Source: Ruegeria faecimaris
GTDB taxonomy: Bacteria > Pseudomonadota > Alphaproteobacteria > Rhodobacterales > Rhodobacteraceae
Length of the DNA: 64,000 nt
Assembly: GCF_900182615.1 (NCBI RefSeq)
Contig: NZ_FXTE01000001.1
Span: 806,001-870,000 of the forward strand
Direction of reading: 5' to 3'
Part shown: positions 28,512 to 37,839 of the stretch, piece by piece
How the letters are laid out: the number at the start of each line of letters is the position of its first letter
Position numbering within the stretch: position 1 is the stretch's first letter
Notes under the pieces: model-generated
Databases searched by the model: none
What the model was told of the DNA's origin: nothing
The model's input: only the letters and a program-made list of their open reading frames with translations
Position numbers and translations under genes: made by a program

Positions 28512-29690
28512 ATGATCCTTGCATCAACACTTTTCAGCTTTCGACCGAATGACCCCATAGCCAAATCCGTTTGGTATGCCGCAGCTTTGGCCCTGTGTGG
28601 GTTGGTGGTGCCAGCTGCCGCGCAGGATAAAAGTGACGCCCCACCGCCCAAAGTGTCCATCGCAGCGGCCTACACGCAAGAAATCACGGACGAGGCGACT
28701 TTCATCGGTCGAGCTGAGGCGCTGAACAAGGCCGATATTGTCGCCCGGGTCAGCGGATTTCTGGACAGTCAGAATGTTGAAGACGGCGCGATGGTGAATG
28801 AAGGCGACCTTATGTTCACGATCGAGCCGGACCTGTATCAGGCGACACTAGATGCACGGAATGCCGATCTGGACCGTGCCGAAGCAAATCTTGAGCTCGC
28901 CAAAGTTGACCTGGCCCGTAAAGAAGAACTTTACAAACGCGATGCCACTCCGGAAAGCGAACGGGATATCGCCCGTGCCAACGAACTTGTGGCCATTGCC
29001 GAAGTCAAAGCCGCGAAAGCCGCGATCCAACAGGCCGAACTTGATCTGAGCTATACTAAGGTCCACGCACCGTTCACCGGCCGTATCGGGCGGGTCGCTA
29101 TCAGCGTCGGGGACGTTGTTGGCCCGAACAACCCACCATTGGTGAATATCGTCAGCGAGGCACCAGTGTATGTGAATTTCTCGTTGAACGAAAAACAGTT
29201 TACCTCGGTTCTTGAACAATATGGCGAGAATGCATCGTCTTTGGCCGAAAGCCCCAAAAGCCCGAATGTGCATGTAACGCTGCCCAATGGATCGGACTTG
29301 GGCGAAACAGGTTCGATTGTTTTCGTTGACAACCATATCGACCCGCTAACTGGAACGATTGCAATGCGGGCCGAATTCACAAATGCCGACCGGCTGATCC
29401 TCGATGGTCAGTTCCTGAGCGTTCATATCGAAGCCCTGGAGCCGACCTTGCAGGTTCTGATCCCGCAGGCGGCCTTGTCACGTGATCAGCGCGGTGATTT
29501 CGTTCTGGTCGTTAACGATAAGCAAATGGTCGAACAGCGCTATATCACCACCGGCGACAATGTCGGAACTGCTGTGATCGTTCTAGACGGCCTGCGCGAA
29601 GGGGAAAGCGTGATCGTCGAGGGCCTCCAGCGCGTGCGCCCGGGTGTGGCAGTGGATGCTGTCACCGCATCCGAGCAGCCGGGAGAGTAA
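28512..29690 (+). CDS. RND efflux periplasmic adaptor (membrane fusion protein)
   Basis: A 392-residue adaptor from ATG 28512. A signal sequence (about 1-38, ending VVPAAAQ) lacks a lipobox Cys. Then come a lipoyl half-motif, an alpha-hairpin (about 95-175), the second lipoyl half with SYTKVHAPFTGRIGRV, a beta-barrel and a membrane-proximal domain. This is the AcrA/MexE organisation. It lies 3 bases from the pump gene. A GTG start at 28479 would add 11 residues; neither start has a strong ribosome site. No local repressor gene is adjacent. Confidence 0.9.
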   Translation: MILASTLFSFRPNDPIAKSVWYAAALALCGLVVPAAAQDKSDAPPPKVSIAAAYTQEITDEATFIGRAEALNKADIVARVSGFLDSQNVEDGAMVNEGDLMFTIEPDLYQATLDARNADLDRAEANLELAKVDLARKEELYKRDATPESERDIARANELVAIAEVKAAKAAIQQAELDLSYTKVHAPFTGRIGRVAISVGDVVGPNNPPLVNIVSEAPVYVNFSLNEKQFTSVLEQYGENASSLAESPKSPNVHVTLPNGSDLGETGSIVFVDNHIDPLTGTIAMRAEFTNADRLILDGQFLSVHIEALEPTLQVLIPQAALSRDQRGDFVLVVNDKQMVEQRYITTGDNVGTAVIVLDGLREGESVIVEGLQRVRPGVAVDAVTASEQPGE

Positions 29691-29693
29691 CAG

Positions 29694-32600
29694 ATGTTCT
29701 CATCCCTGTTCATCAGCCGGCCCAAGCTGGCCCTAGTTATTTCGCTTGTCCTGACGATCATGGGCGGGATCGGCTATATGGTTCTGCCGGTCGCCCAGTT
29801 TCCTGATATTACGCCACCGGTCGTCAGCGTTTCCGCCACCTATACCGGTGCCAATGCCGAAACGGTCGAGAACACTGTCGCCGCGCCGATAGAGGCGCAG
29901 GTCAACGGCGTGGATGACATGATCTACATGACGTCCACCTCTTCGGATAACGGATCGTATTCGTTGAATATTACCTTCGAAGTCGGCACCGATCCTGACA
30001 TTGCATCCGTCAACGTGCAGAACCGCGTTGCGCAGGCCATGTCTTCGCTTCCGTCAGAGGTGACTTCTTCGGGTGTCGTTACGCAGAAGGCATCGACCAA
30101 TATGCTGATGCTGGTCACGCTGACCTCACCCAAAAGCACCTATGACAGTGTATTCTTGTCGAACTACGCTTCGATCAACCTGAAAGATGCGTTGGCGCGG
30201 GTACAGGGTGTTGGTAAAGCCGACGTTCTGACTAACCTTGAATATGCAATGCGGATCTGGATGGATCCCGACAAGATGACCGCCCTGTCGATTTCACCGG
30301 GTGATGTCATAAACGCTATCCGAGAACAGAATATCGAAGTGTCTGCCGGTTCGATAGGCTCGCCGCCGGTCCCTGAGGGACAGACATTTCAATATACGAT
30401 CAAGACCAAGGGCCGGCTGACCTCGGCCGCTGAATTTGGCAATATTGTCATCCGTACTGGTGATGCAGGGGCAATCGTACGCATAAGGGACATTGCCAGA
30501 ACCGAACTTGGAGCGCAGTTCTACTCGGCTTCGGGCTATTTCCAGGCAGAACCCGCAACGGTTATCGGTATCTATCAAGCCCCCGGTGCCAATGCGTTGG
30601 CTGTTTCTGATCGTGTTCAGGCCGAATTGGACCGGCTGTCGCGTTCGTTCCCAACAGATGTTGAATATCAGGTACCCTTCAACACGACAGACTTCGTGGA
30701 ACAATCTCTGAACGACGTGGTTTCCACCCTGATGCTGACGTTCGTTTTGGTGATTTCGGTCGTATTTGTCTTTTTGGGCAGTTGGCGTGCCACGATCATT
30801 CCGGCGGTTGCTATTCCTGTTTCGCTGATCGGGACGTTCGCGTTCCTGCTGGCGTTTGGGATGTCCCTGAACACAATTTCTTTGTTCGCGCTTGTACTGG
30901 CCATCGGGATCGTGGTCGATGATGCCATCGTGGTGGTTGAAAACGTTGAACGCATTATCGCCGACGAAGGGTTGTCCCCGCCTGAGGCGACACGGAAAGC
31001 AATGGGCCAAATCACCGGACCCGTCATAGCAACCACACTGGTTCTGCTGGCCGTTTTTGTGCCCGTAACCTTTATGCCTGGCATCTCGGGGCGACTGTAT
31101 TCTCAGTTTGCAGTCACCATCTCGACTGCGGTCGTGATTTCTTCAATCAACGCTTTGACCTTGTCTCCGGCGCTTTGCGGATTGGTTCTGCGCGCACGCT
31201 CGGGTCCGCCCAAGGGTATTCTGGCCCTGTTTGAGCGTTTCATCGGAACGCTGCGCGACGGTTATGTCGTCATTGTGCGCAAACTGTTAATTCTGCCAGT
31301 CGCCGGACTGGGCGTCATCGTTGTTCTGGCAATGGGTACAGGGACGATCATGTCGAACACATCAAGCGGTTTTATTCCGCTTGAAGACAACGGCTATCTC
31401 TTTGTGGACATCCAGTTGCCAGATGCGGCAACGCTGGAACGCACCGAGACTATCGCAGGTCGGGTCGACGACCAGATCCGCGATATCTCGGGGGTCGCCA
31501 GTACGGTTCTGATCAACGGATTTTCGCTGCTGAACGGCACAACCACAAATGGAGCGACCGTTTTTGTGAACCTCGACAACTGGGACGAGCGGCAAGATCC
31601 CGACCTGTCTGCCGATGCCATTCTGGGCAAGGTTCTGGCGATTGCAAATGGCGAATCCGCAGCTTCGATCGTGGCCTTCAACCCGCCACCGATTCAGGGC
31701 CTCGGCATGTCAGCCGGTGTGGAAATGGAGGTTCAGCAAGTCGGGGGCGGTACGCCTCAGGATCTGGCCTCGGCCGTTGGGTCCTTCGTCTATGCTGCAA
31801 ACCAGCGACCCGAGATTGGTCAGGCCTATACAACATTCCGGGCCAATGTTCCTCAGCTATTTGTCGATCTGGACCGTGAGAAAGCGAAAACCCTGGAAGT
31901 GTCTGTTGCTGAGATTTTTCAGACGATGCAAGCCCAACTAGGCTCGTACTATGTGAACGATTTCAACCTGTTTGGCCGCGTCTACCGCGTGATGATTCAG
32001 GCCGAGGGGAGCTATCGGAACAAGGTCGAAGATATTTCGAACCTGTATGTGCGCTCGACCAAGGGCGATATGGTTCCATTGGGTACGTTGATCGACGTGG
32101 AAAACGTGTTGGGGCCAGTCCTGTTAAAACGGCATAACCTGTTCCGTTCCGCAACAGTTACAGCTGTACCTGCGCCAGGGCTGTCCAGTGGCGACGCTAT
32201 CACTGTGATGACAGAAGAATCCGCCAACGCCCTCCCCTCGGGATACGCGTTTGAATGGACAGGTACCGCGCAACAGCAGCTTGCATCCGGCAGTCTTGTG
32301 ATCATTATCCTCGGGCTTGCTGTCCTGTTCGCCTATTTGTTCCTGGTGGGGCAATACGAAAGCTGGTCGATGCCGGTGTCCATTCTTCTATCGGTTATTG
32401 TTGCCCTATTCGGGGCGGTTGCGGCAGTGGCCATCGTGGGCAGCGACATAAACCTGTACACGCAGATCGGGATGATCATGCTGGTGGGGCTTGCGTCGAA
32501 GAACGGTATCCTCATCGTTGAATTCGCAATGGAACAGCGTGCCAATGGCCTTTCGATCAAAGATGCTGCAGCCGAAGCCGCCCATCAACGTTTCCGCGCG

Positions 32601-32831
32601 GTGATGATGACTGCCCTCTCCTTCCTGTTGGGTGTTGTACCGTTGCTTGCCGCGAACGGCGCGGGTGCGGCTAGCCAGAAGGCCATCGGTGTCGCCGTCT
32701 TTGGCGGAATGCTGGCGGCAACTCTGGTTGGCGTTATCCTTGTGCCGGTACTTTACGCCCTGATGCAGGGGCTGAGGGAATGGCTCAAAGGGACAAAGAA
32801 CGACCCCGACCCTTCGGAAGAAGCCGCATAA
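29694..32831 (+). CDS. RND efflux pump permease (HAE1 family)
   Basis: A 1045-residue inner-membrane proton antiporter of the AcrB/MexF type, with 12 helices and two large periplasmic loops. The two conserved aspartates of helix 4 are present in [18 protein letters not shown]. The N-terminus [15 protein letters not shown] and the later [15 protein letters not shown] are typical. It probably exports hydrophobic compounds with its adaptor, but the outer membrane channel is not encoded here; the nearest candidate is the NodT-type gene at 37840. It ends just before a bidirectional terminator. Confidence 0.95.
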   Translation: MFSSLFISRPKLALVISLVLTIMGGIGYMVLPVAQFPDITPPVVSVSATYTGANAETVENTVAAPIEAQVNGVDDMIYMTSTSSDNGSYSLNITFEVGTDPDIASVNVQNRVAQAMSSLPSEVTSSGVVTQKASTNMLMLVTLTSPKSTYDSVFLSNYASINLKDALARVQGVGKADVLTNLEYAMRIWMDPDKMTALSISPGDVINAIREQNIEVSAGSIGSPPVPEGQTFQYTIKTKGRLTSAAEFGNIVIRTGDAGAIVRIRDIARTELGAQFYSASGYFQAEPATVIGIYQAPGANALAVSDRVQAELDRLSRSFPTDVEYQVPFNTTDFVEQSLNDVVSTLMLTFVLVISVVFVFLGSWRATIIPAVAIPVSLIGTFAFLLAFGMSLNTISLFALVLAIGIVVDDAIVVVENVERIIADEGLSPPEATRKAMGQITGPVIATTLVLLAVFVPVTFMPGISGRLYSQFAVTISTAVVISSINALTLSPALCGLVLRARSGPPKGILALFERFIGTLRDGYVVIVRKLLILPVAGLGVIVVLAMGTGTIMSNTSSGFIPLEDNGYLFVDIQLPDAATLERTETIAGRVDDQIRDISGVASTVLINGFSLLNGTTTNGATVFVNLDNWDERQDPDLSADAILGKVLAIANGESAASIVAFNPPPIQGLGMSAGVEMEVQQVGGGTPQDLASAVGSFVYAANQRPEIGQAYTTFRANVPQLFVDLDREKAKTLEVSVAEIFQTMQAQLGSYYVNDFNLFGRVYRVMIQAEGSYRNKVEDISNLYVRSTKGDMVPLGTLIDVENVLGPVLLKRHNLFRSATVTAVPAPGLSSGDAITVMTEESANALPSGYAFEWTGTAQQQLASGSLVIIILGLAVLFAYLFLVGQYESWSMPVSILLSVIVALFGAVAAVAIVGSDINLYTQIGMIMLVGLASKNGILIVEFAMEQRANGLSIKDAAAEAAHQRFRAVMMTALSFLLGVVPLLAANGAGAASQKAIGVAVFGGMLAATLVGVILVPVLYALMQGLREWLKGTKNDPDPSEEAA

Positions 32832-32838
32832 ATCAAAA

Positions 32839-32870
32839 AAAGCCCCGCCAAAAACGCGGGGCTTTTCTTT
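32839..32870. terminator. Bidirectional terminator between RND pump and glpD
   Basis: Perfect 10-bp stem AAAGCCCCGC/GCGGGGCTTT with a 7-base loop; A7 to the left and TTTTCTTT to the right make it work for both convergent genes. Confidence 0.9.
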
Positions 32871-34446
32871 AATGGGCCAGGCGCTTTTCGATCCAGCGCT
32901 GGATGGCAGCGATCTGATCGGCATCAAGTCTTAGGCCCAGCTTGTTTCTGCGCCAGATGGCATCTTCAGCGCAGCGCACATATTCCTTGGTGACCAGCCA
33001 TTCCATTTCGCGTTCGGTCAAAGTCGCCCCGAACTCTTCCCCCAGATCCTCAGCGGTCTTTGCATCGGCCAGAATAGCGCGCGCCTCGGTTCCATAGGCG
33101 CGCACCAGCCGTTCCGCCCATGTGCGATTCAAAAAGGCATAGTCGAATTCCAGACCGGCAATAAGGTCTTGCACTGCGCTAACGGGGAAATCGCCACCCG
33201 GCAAAGAAACTCCAGCGGTCCATGGACCGGGCAAATCCGGGAAGTACTCAGCGATTTTCTCAAGCGCACTTTCGGCCAATCTGCGATAGGTCGTAATCTT
33301 GCCGCCGAAAACATTCAAAACCGGAGCACCGCCAAGCCCATTGACCTTCAGAGTATAGTCTCTGGTCGCGGCCGTTGCGCTGCTGGCCCCATCGTCATAC
33401 AGAGGGCGCACACCGGAATAGGTCCAGACGATGTCTTCGCGGGTCACAGGCTGCTCAAAATATTTTGACGCAAACGCACACAGATATTCCTGTTCAGACT
33501 CGGTACAGACTGGAGGAACCGATGGGTCTGGGTGATCCTGATCAGTTGTTCCAATAAGGGTGAAATCTCTCTCATAGGGAATGGCAAAGATGATGCGCCC
33601 GTCTTCGCCCTGAAAGAAATAGCATTTGTCATGGTTGAATAACCTGTGGGTTACGATATGGCTGCCGCGGACCAACCGAACCCCCTCGCGCGAGTTCACG
33701 TGGATTTTTTTCTGGATGATATCGCCAACCCAGGGCCCACCGGCATTGATCAACATCTTTGCCAGGACGATACGGGTTTCGTCATTTTGGTTATCGCGGA
33801 TCGTCACATGCCAAACATCATTCACCCGCTCGGCTGAAAGAACTTCGGTCCGAACCAGAATATCGGCGCCACGGGCCTCGGCATCACGGGCATTCAGAAC
33901 AACCAGACGGGAATCTTCGATCCAGCAGTCGGAATACTCATACGCGGTCTCAAACCTATTTTGCAGCGGGACACCTTCAGGCGCGGAACGCAAATTCAGC
34001 GCAGAGGTCCCGGGTAGAATTTTCCGCCCTCCAAGGTGATCGTACATGAACAGGCCAAGACGGATCAGCCAGGCTGGACGACGACCACGCATCCAAGGCA
34101 TCACTGTACTCAGCAGCCGTGAGGTCGGAGTGTCCGAGTCAAATCGCATCCCATCGTGGTAGGGAAGCACAAAGCGCATCGGCCAACTGATATGAGGCAT
34201 TGCCCGCAGCAGCGTTTCCCGCTCAATCAGCGCCTCGCGGACCAACCTGAACTCAAAATATTCCAGATACCGTAGGCCGCCGTGGAACAGTTTGGTCGAG
34301 GCCGAGGACGTGGCCGATGCCAAGTCGTTCATCTCGGCCAATGTCACCGACAATCCCCGCCCGGCCGCATCACGCGCGATCCCGCAACCGTTAATACCGC
34401 CACCGATGATGAATAGGTCAGTAACCTGGCCAGTCTGCTGTGCCAT
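32869..34446 (-). CDS. glpD: Glycerol-3-phosphate dehydrogenase (FAD, aerobic)
   Basis: Oxidises glycerol-3-phosphate to dihydroxyacetone phosphate at the membrane, passing electrons to ubiquinone. From ATG 34446 the protein has 525 residues: FAD motif FIIGGGINGCGIARDAAG at 12-29, then SSASTKLFHGGLRYLE, the family signature, and a C-terminal helical cap. The start is placed after an AAGGA site; the longer reading from 34482 lacks one. The divergent neighbour is a glpR-type repressor and the shared 203-bp gap contains candidate operator half-sites. Confidence 0.95.
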   Translation of the reverse strand: MAQQTGQVTDLFIIGGGINGCGIARDAAGRGLSVTLAEMNDLASATSSASTKLFHGGLRYLEYFEFRLVREALIERETLLRAMPHISWPMRFVLPYHDGMRFDSDTPTSRLLSTVMPWMRGRRPAWLIRLGLFMYDHLGGRKILPGTSALNLRSAPEGVPLQNRFETAYEYSDCWIEDSRLVVLNARDAEARGADILVRTEVLSAERVNDVWHVTIRDNQNDETRIVLAKMLINAGGPWVGDIIQKKIHVNSREGVRLVRGSHIVTHRLFNHDKCYFFQGEDGRIIFAIPYERDFTLIGTTDQDHPDPSVPPVCTESEQEYLCAFASKYFEQPVTREDIVWTYSGVRPLYDDGASSATAATRDYTLKVNGLGGAPVLNVFGGKITTYRRLAESALEKIAEYFPDLPGPWTAGVSLPGGDFPVSAVQDLIAGLEFDYAFLNRTWAERLVRAYGTEARAILADAKTAEDLGEEFGATLTEREMEWLVTKEYVRCAEDAIWRRNKLGLRLDADQIAAIQRWIEKRLAH

Positions 34447-34514
34447 TTGCAGGTCAGTCCTTTTGCTGAAAACGTGCGGCAATTAACCCGCTCGATACTC
34501 GGTTCGTCAATGTG

Positions 34515-34628
34515 GATTTTCGTTTTTTTTCGCGTAACGAACAAGAATAGCGATTTTTTGCTGTTGTCCAAACGATGTTTGATTTCTGCCGGTTGCAATA
34601 TTGCGAAAAAAGGAACAAAAACGAAAGA
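34515..34628. promoter_or_regulatory. Candidate GlpR half-sites in the glpD-glpR gap
   Basis: GATTTTCGTT at 34515-34524 and the complement of TCTTTCGTTT at 34619-34628 each match nine of ten positions of the E. coli GlpR half-site WATKYTCGWW. Another TTTCG-like run lies at 34526-34532. They flank the region where two divergent promoters should be. Matches were judged by eye. Confidence 0.4.
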
Positions 34629-34649
34629 ACCCAATAACCGGAGCTTCCC

Positions 34650-35432
34650 TTGTCTCTTTCGTTCCGCCAGTCAGACATCATAGAAATCGCCAAGCAGAAT
34701 GGTCGCGTCATGGTCGAGGATCTGGCGTTGCAGTTTGGTGTCACGGTCCAAACGATCCGGCGCGATCTTTCCGAGCTTGCGGAACTGGGCAAGCTGGACC
34801 GGGTTCATGGCGGCGCGGTCCTGCGATCCGGCGTTTCGAATATCGGTTACGAGGACCGGCGCGCCCTGAATGCTGAAATCAAGACCCGTATCGCACAGGT
34901 TTGCGCTGCCAACATACCGGATGGTGCATCGCTTTTTTTGAACATCGGCACATCGACCGAGGCTGTCGCGCATCAGTTGCTAAACCACAAAGATCTTATG
35001 GTGGTGACAAATAACATGAATGTCGCGCGTATCCTGGTGGAAAACACGAACTGCCAGATCGTCGTCGCCGGTGGTGTTCTGCGCCGGTCGGACGGTGGTC
35101 TGATCGGCAACCTGACCAATTCAACGATTGAACAATTCAAGTTCGATTATGCGGTAATCGGGTGTTCCGCACTGGACGCCGATGGTGATCTTCTGGATTT
35201 CGATTTCCAAGAAGTCCGTGTCAGCCAGACTATCATTGCACAGGCCAGACACAGCTTTCTGGTTGCCGATCATTCGAAATTTCAGCGCTCGGCCCCTGCC
35301 CGTATTGCCTCAATGTCCGAAGTTGACGTTTTCTTTACAGATCAACCTCTTCCAAGTCGGCTTGCACGTAAATGCAAGGAATGGGGAACGCGGGTCGTAT
35401 ACAGCGGCCGAACCACCGGAGATTCGCATTAA
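34650..35432 (+). CDS. DeoR/GlpR-family transcriptional regulator
   Basis: A 260-residue regulator. The N-terminal winged helix-turn-helix spans about 4-57 (FRQSDIIEIAKQNGRV, VTVQTIRRDLSELAELGKL). The C-terminal sugar-phosphate isomerase-like sensor domain (about 75-230) contains LNIGTSTEAVAHQL. The start is TTG 34650 with GGAG 7 bases ahead; no ATG lies before the HTH. Divergent from glpD, so it most likely senses glycerol-3-phosphate and represses glpD. Confidence 0.87.
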   Translation: MSLSFRQSDIIEIAKQNGRVMVEDLALQFGVTVQTIRRDLSELAELGKLDRVHGGAVLRSGVSNIGYEDRRALNAEIKTRIAQVCAANIPDGASLFLNIGTSTEAVAHQLLNHKDLMVVTNNMNVARILVENTNCQIVVAGGVLRRSDGGLIGNLTNSTIEQFKFDYAVIGCSALDADGDLLDFDFQEVRVSQTIIAQARHSFLVADHSKFQRSAPARIASMSEVDVFFTDQPLPSRLARKCKEWGTRVVYSGRTTGDSH

Positions 35433-35529
35433 ACGCGTAATTCCAAACGTGGTTCTTGTCATAGGCGACCGGCCCTGACAGTATCACAACATATTGCAAT
35501 CAGTGCACGGCAAGGGGGAGATCCGGGCC

Positions 35530-35685
35530 ATGATCGCGCTTTTATTTGCGTTACTCTCAGCCACTATGGGGCTGAATTATTATAGAAAAACCAAAGCGGC
35601 CAATGTTGTGTTCTTCATTACCATGGCCCTAAGTGTTTATTGGCTGAAGTTTCATGCCACCAGCCAACTGACCATTCAGCTGTAG
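35530..35685 (+). CDS. DUF5993 family small membrane protein
   Basis: A 51-residue protein with two hydrophobic segments, from ATG 35530 after GGGGGAG. The beginning MIALLFALLSATMGLNYYR and the end HATSQLTIQL resemble DUF5993, small proteins found next to dsbB in Rhodobacterales. It ends 9 bases before dsbB. Function unknown; the constant pairing suggests a partner of DsbB or of its redox step. Confidence 0.75.
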   Translation: MIALLFALLSATMGLNYYRKTKAANVVFFITMALSVYWLKFHATSQLTIQL

Positions 35686-35694
35686 GAGGCCACA

Positions 35695-36264
35695 ATGACA
35701 CCCGAGCTTTCCCGCACCCTGAACGCGTTGGGAACCCTGGCGGTCAGCCTCGTTCTTGTGCTGGCCTTCGGATACCAGCTGGCGCTGAACGAACTGCCCT
35801 GCCCGCTTTGCTTATTGCAACGGGTCGGGTTCGTAGCGGTGGGCGTTGGTTTGGGCCTGAACCTGCTATACGGAGCCCGGCCGCAGCATTATGCGTTGAT
35901 GTTGCTTGCGGCACTGTTTGGGATCAGCGTTTCCGTTCGCCAGATCTTGCTGCATATCGTACCGGGTACCGGCCACTATGGTTCGCCTGTTTTTGGGTAT
36001 CACTACTACACATGGGCCGCGATCTGCTTTTTTCTGATCCTGCTGGGCACGGCAATCATGCTGCTTTTCGACCGTCAATATCAGGACACAACCGTCGATC
36101 AACCACGGTTCGGGGGCAATATGCTGGCCAAAACCGCGTTCTTTGTAATGCTAGGGCTGGCCGCGCTGAATGCGGGGGCGACCTTGTTGGAATGTGGCCC
36201 AGGTATCTGCGCTGACCCGCCGACAAGCTACAAATTGATTGACGAACTGGACACCAACAACTGA
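35695..36264 (+). CDS. dsbB: Disulfide bond formation protein B (variant)
   Basis: Inner-membrane quinone-linked oxidase that re-oxidises a DsbA-like protein. The first redox pair is in LNELPCPLC (Cys36, Cys39). Helices are at about 11-31, 41-59, 66-89 and 107-125; a fifth (about 145-165) is additional. The second periplasmic loop (90-106) has no cysteine; Cys111 sits in helix 4, and a CGPGIC pair (Cys167, Cys172) follows helix 5. This differs from E. coli DsbB, where Cys104 and Cys130 are in the second loop. It directly follows the DUF5993 gene. Confidence 0.82.
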   Translation: MTPELSRTLNALGTLAVSLVLVLAFGYQLALNELPCPLCLLQRVGFVAVGVGLGLNLLYGARPQHYALMLLAALFGISVSVRQILLHIVPGTGHYGSPVFGYHYYTWAAICFFLILLGTAIMLLFDRQYQDTTVDQPRFGGNMLAKTAFFVMLGLAALNAGATLLECGPGICADPPTSYKLIDELDTNN

Positions 36265-36298
36265 GGATGGATAAACCTTCCCTCATGGAGGCATCGGA

Positions 36299-36661
36299 AT
36301 GGGACTACTGGGGCAGCCGCTAGGCTATTATGACTATCTGACATTTATCGCACTTATACTGCTGCTGGCCGCTGTAATGGCGCTGTTTCTGTTCATAATG
36401 GGACTGCCCGGCCGCATCGCAATCAAACGCAACCATCCCCATGCCGAGGCAGTCAAGATCATGGGCTGGATGGGGTTTCTGGCTGTCGTTCCCTGGATTC
36501 ACGCCTTTATGTGGGCTTTCCACGATGCAGCCACTGTCGATATCCGCCGTATGCCTGATGATGAACGCGATGCGATACGGAAGGATATCAAACGGTTAGG
36601 CGGTGATCTGACCGAAGAATATCGCGATCCACTGGACCCGGACGAAACACAAAAAAGCTAA
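36299..36661 (+). CDS. DUF3302 inner membrane protein (YibI/YiaW-like)
   Basis: A 120-residue protein with two hydrophobic segments (about 12-36 and 52-73) and a charged C-terminal tail. It matches DUF3302, the family of E. coli YibI and YiaW, each encoded just before a HlyD-like protein (YibH, YiaV). The same order occurs here, 21 bases ahead of a HlyD protein, so it is likely the inner-membrane partner of the export set. No transport function has been shown for the family. Confidence 0.8.
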   Translation: MGLLGQPLGYYDYLTFIALILLLAAVMALFLFIMGLPGRIAIKRNHPHAEAVKIMGWMGFLAVVPWIHAFMWAFHDAATVDIRRMPDDERDAIRKDIKRLGGDLTEEYRDPLDPDETQKS

Positions 36662-36682
36662 GGCTAAAGGAAGTCCCACAAT

Positions 36683-37828
36683 ATGTTTGTCGCTCTTGGC
36701 ATTACGCTTTTCTACATCATTTTTGTCTGGCTGATCTTCTTCAAACTACAATGGCTTAAGTTTAGTATCGCCTGGGGCATCGTTTCCTTCTGGGTGGGTG
36801 CTCATCTGTTATTGATCTTTATGGTTGCGCTGCGGTTCTTCCAGCCATTTTCGATCGACAGCCACGTAGTCCGCTCAACCATACAGATCGTACCGCGCCT
36901 GACTGAACCAACCATCCTGTCCGAGGTTCTGGTCGAGCCGAATACAGAGGTGAAGAAAGGGGATCCGCTGTATCGGTTCGACGACACCGTCTTTGCGCTT
37001 GAATTCGAAGAGGCATCCGCACAGTTGGTTGCAGCCCAGCAGAACGCCAAAATTCTGGAACAGGATGTGATCGTCGCGGGTGAAGCCGTCGAGCGAGCCA
37101 ACGCGCAACTGGCATATGCGCTGACCCAGCAAGCACGGTATGAAAACCTTGTCCCTGCGGGTGGTGCCCGCGAGGATGAGCTGGATCGCTGGAACGAGCA
37201 GGTCACGGAAGATCAGGCCAAGATAAAAGAGGCCGAAGCCAATCTGGAAAAGGCAAAGCTGGCGCTGGATTCGCAGATCGACGGGGTCAATACCGGAATC
37301 GTTCAAGCTCAGGCTCAGTTGGAAAAGGCCCGGTACTTTCTGGACAATACTACGATCTACGCGCCCGAAGATGGTATGATCGTTTCACAACAGGCACGCC
37401 CGGGTCTGGTTGTCGGTGACATCCGATTGGGCGCAATCGCCAGCTTTGTGACCAAAGAAAATCCCTATATTCTCGCCACTTACCGGCAGCAAAACCTGAA
37501 ATTTGTGAAACCCGGGCAACAGGTTGAGGTCGCGCTGGACTTATATCCCGGAGAAATCCTGACCGGCAAAGTCGAGGCAATCTGGTGGGCAACCCGCCAG
37601 GGTCAATATCTGCCATCAGGCCGCCTGCCCGGATTTGAACTGCCAAAAATTCCTGGACATATTGCCGTGCAGATTTCGGTCGATATTCCAGATGGCCACG
37701 TTTTTCCCGCCGGTGGACATGCCGCGGTGGCAATCTATACCGGCCAGGGCAAAAGCTTTGAGTTCCTGCGGCGCATCAATATCCGCCTCTATTCCTTCGC
37801 AAACTTCATCCGACCACTGGACATTTAA
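36683..37828 (+). CDS. HlyD family membrane fusion protein (YibH/YiaV-like)
   Basis: A 381-residue protein with two hydrophobic stretches near the start (about 2-20 and 30-52), a lipoyl half at about 75-105 (SEVLVEPNTEVKKGDPLYRF), a long alpha-hairpin (about 110-215) with AEANLEKAKLALD, the second lipoyl half with TTIYAPEDGMIV, and a beta-barrel. Keeping the N-terminal helices uncleaved is typical of the YibH/YiaV group. With DUF3302 upstream and an outer membrane channel 11 bases downstream it forms a three-gene export unit. Confidence 0.87.
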   Translation: MFVALGITLFYIIFVWLIFFKLQWLKFSIAWGIVSFWVGAHLLLIFMVALRFFQPFSIDSHVVRSTIQIVPRLTEPTILSEVLVEPNTEVKKGDPLYRFDDTVFALEFEEASAQLVAAQQNAKILEQDVIVAGEAVERANAQLAYALTQQARYENLVPAGGAREDELDRWNEQVTEDQAKIKEAEANLEKAKLALDSQIDGVNTGIVQAQAQLEKARYFLDNTTIYAPEDGMIVSQQARPGLVVGDIRLGAIASFVTKENPYILATYRQQNLKFVKPGQQVEVALDLYPGEILTGKVEAIWWATRQGQYLPSGRLPGFELPKIPGHIAVQISVDIPDGHVFPAGGHAAVAIYTGQGKSFEFLRRINIRLYSFANFIRPLDI

Positions 37829-37839
37829 GGACACGCTGT

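Noticed and set aside
34613-34630. GAAC...GAAC pair before the DeoR-type gene, resembling a LexA box
   Set aside because: The spacer is 10 bases, not 7, so it does not fit the alphaproteobacterial LexA operator.
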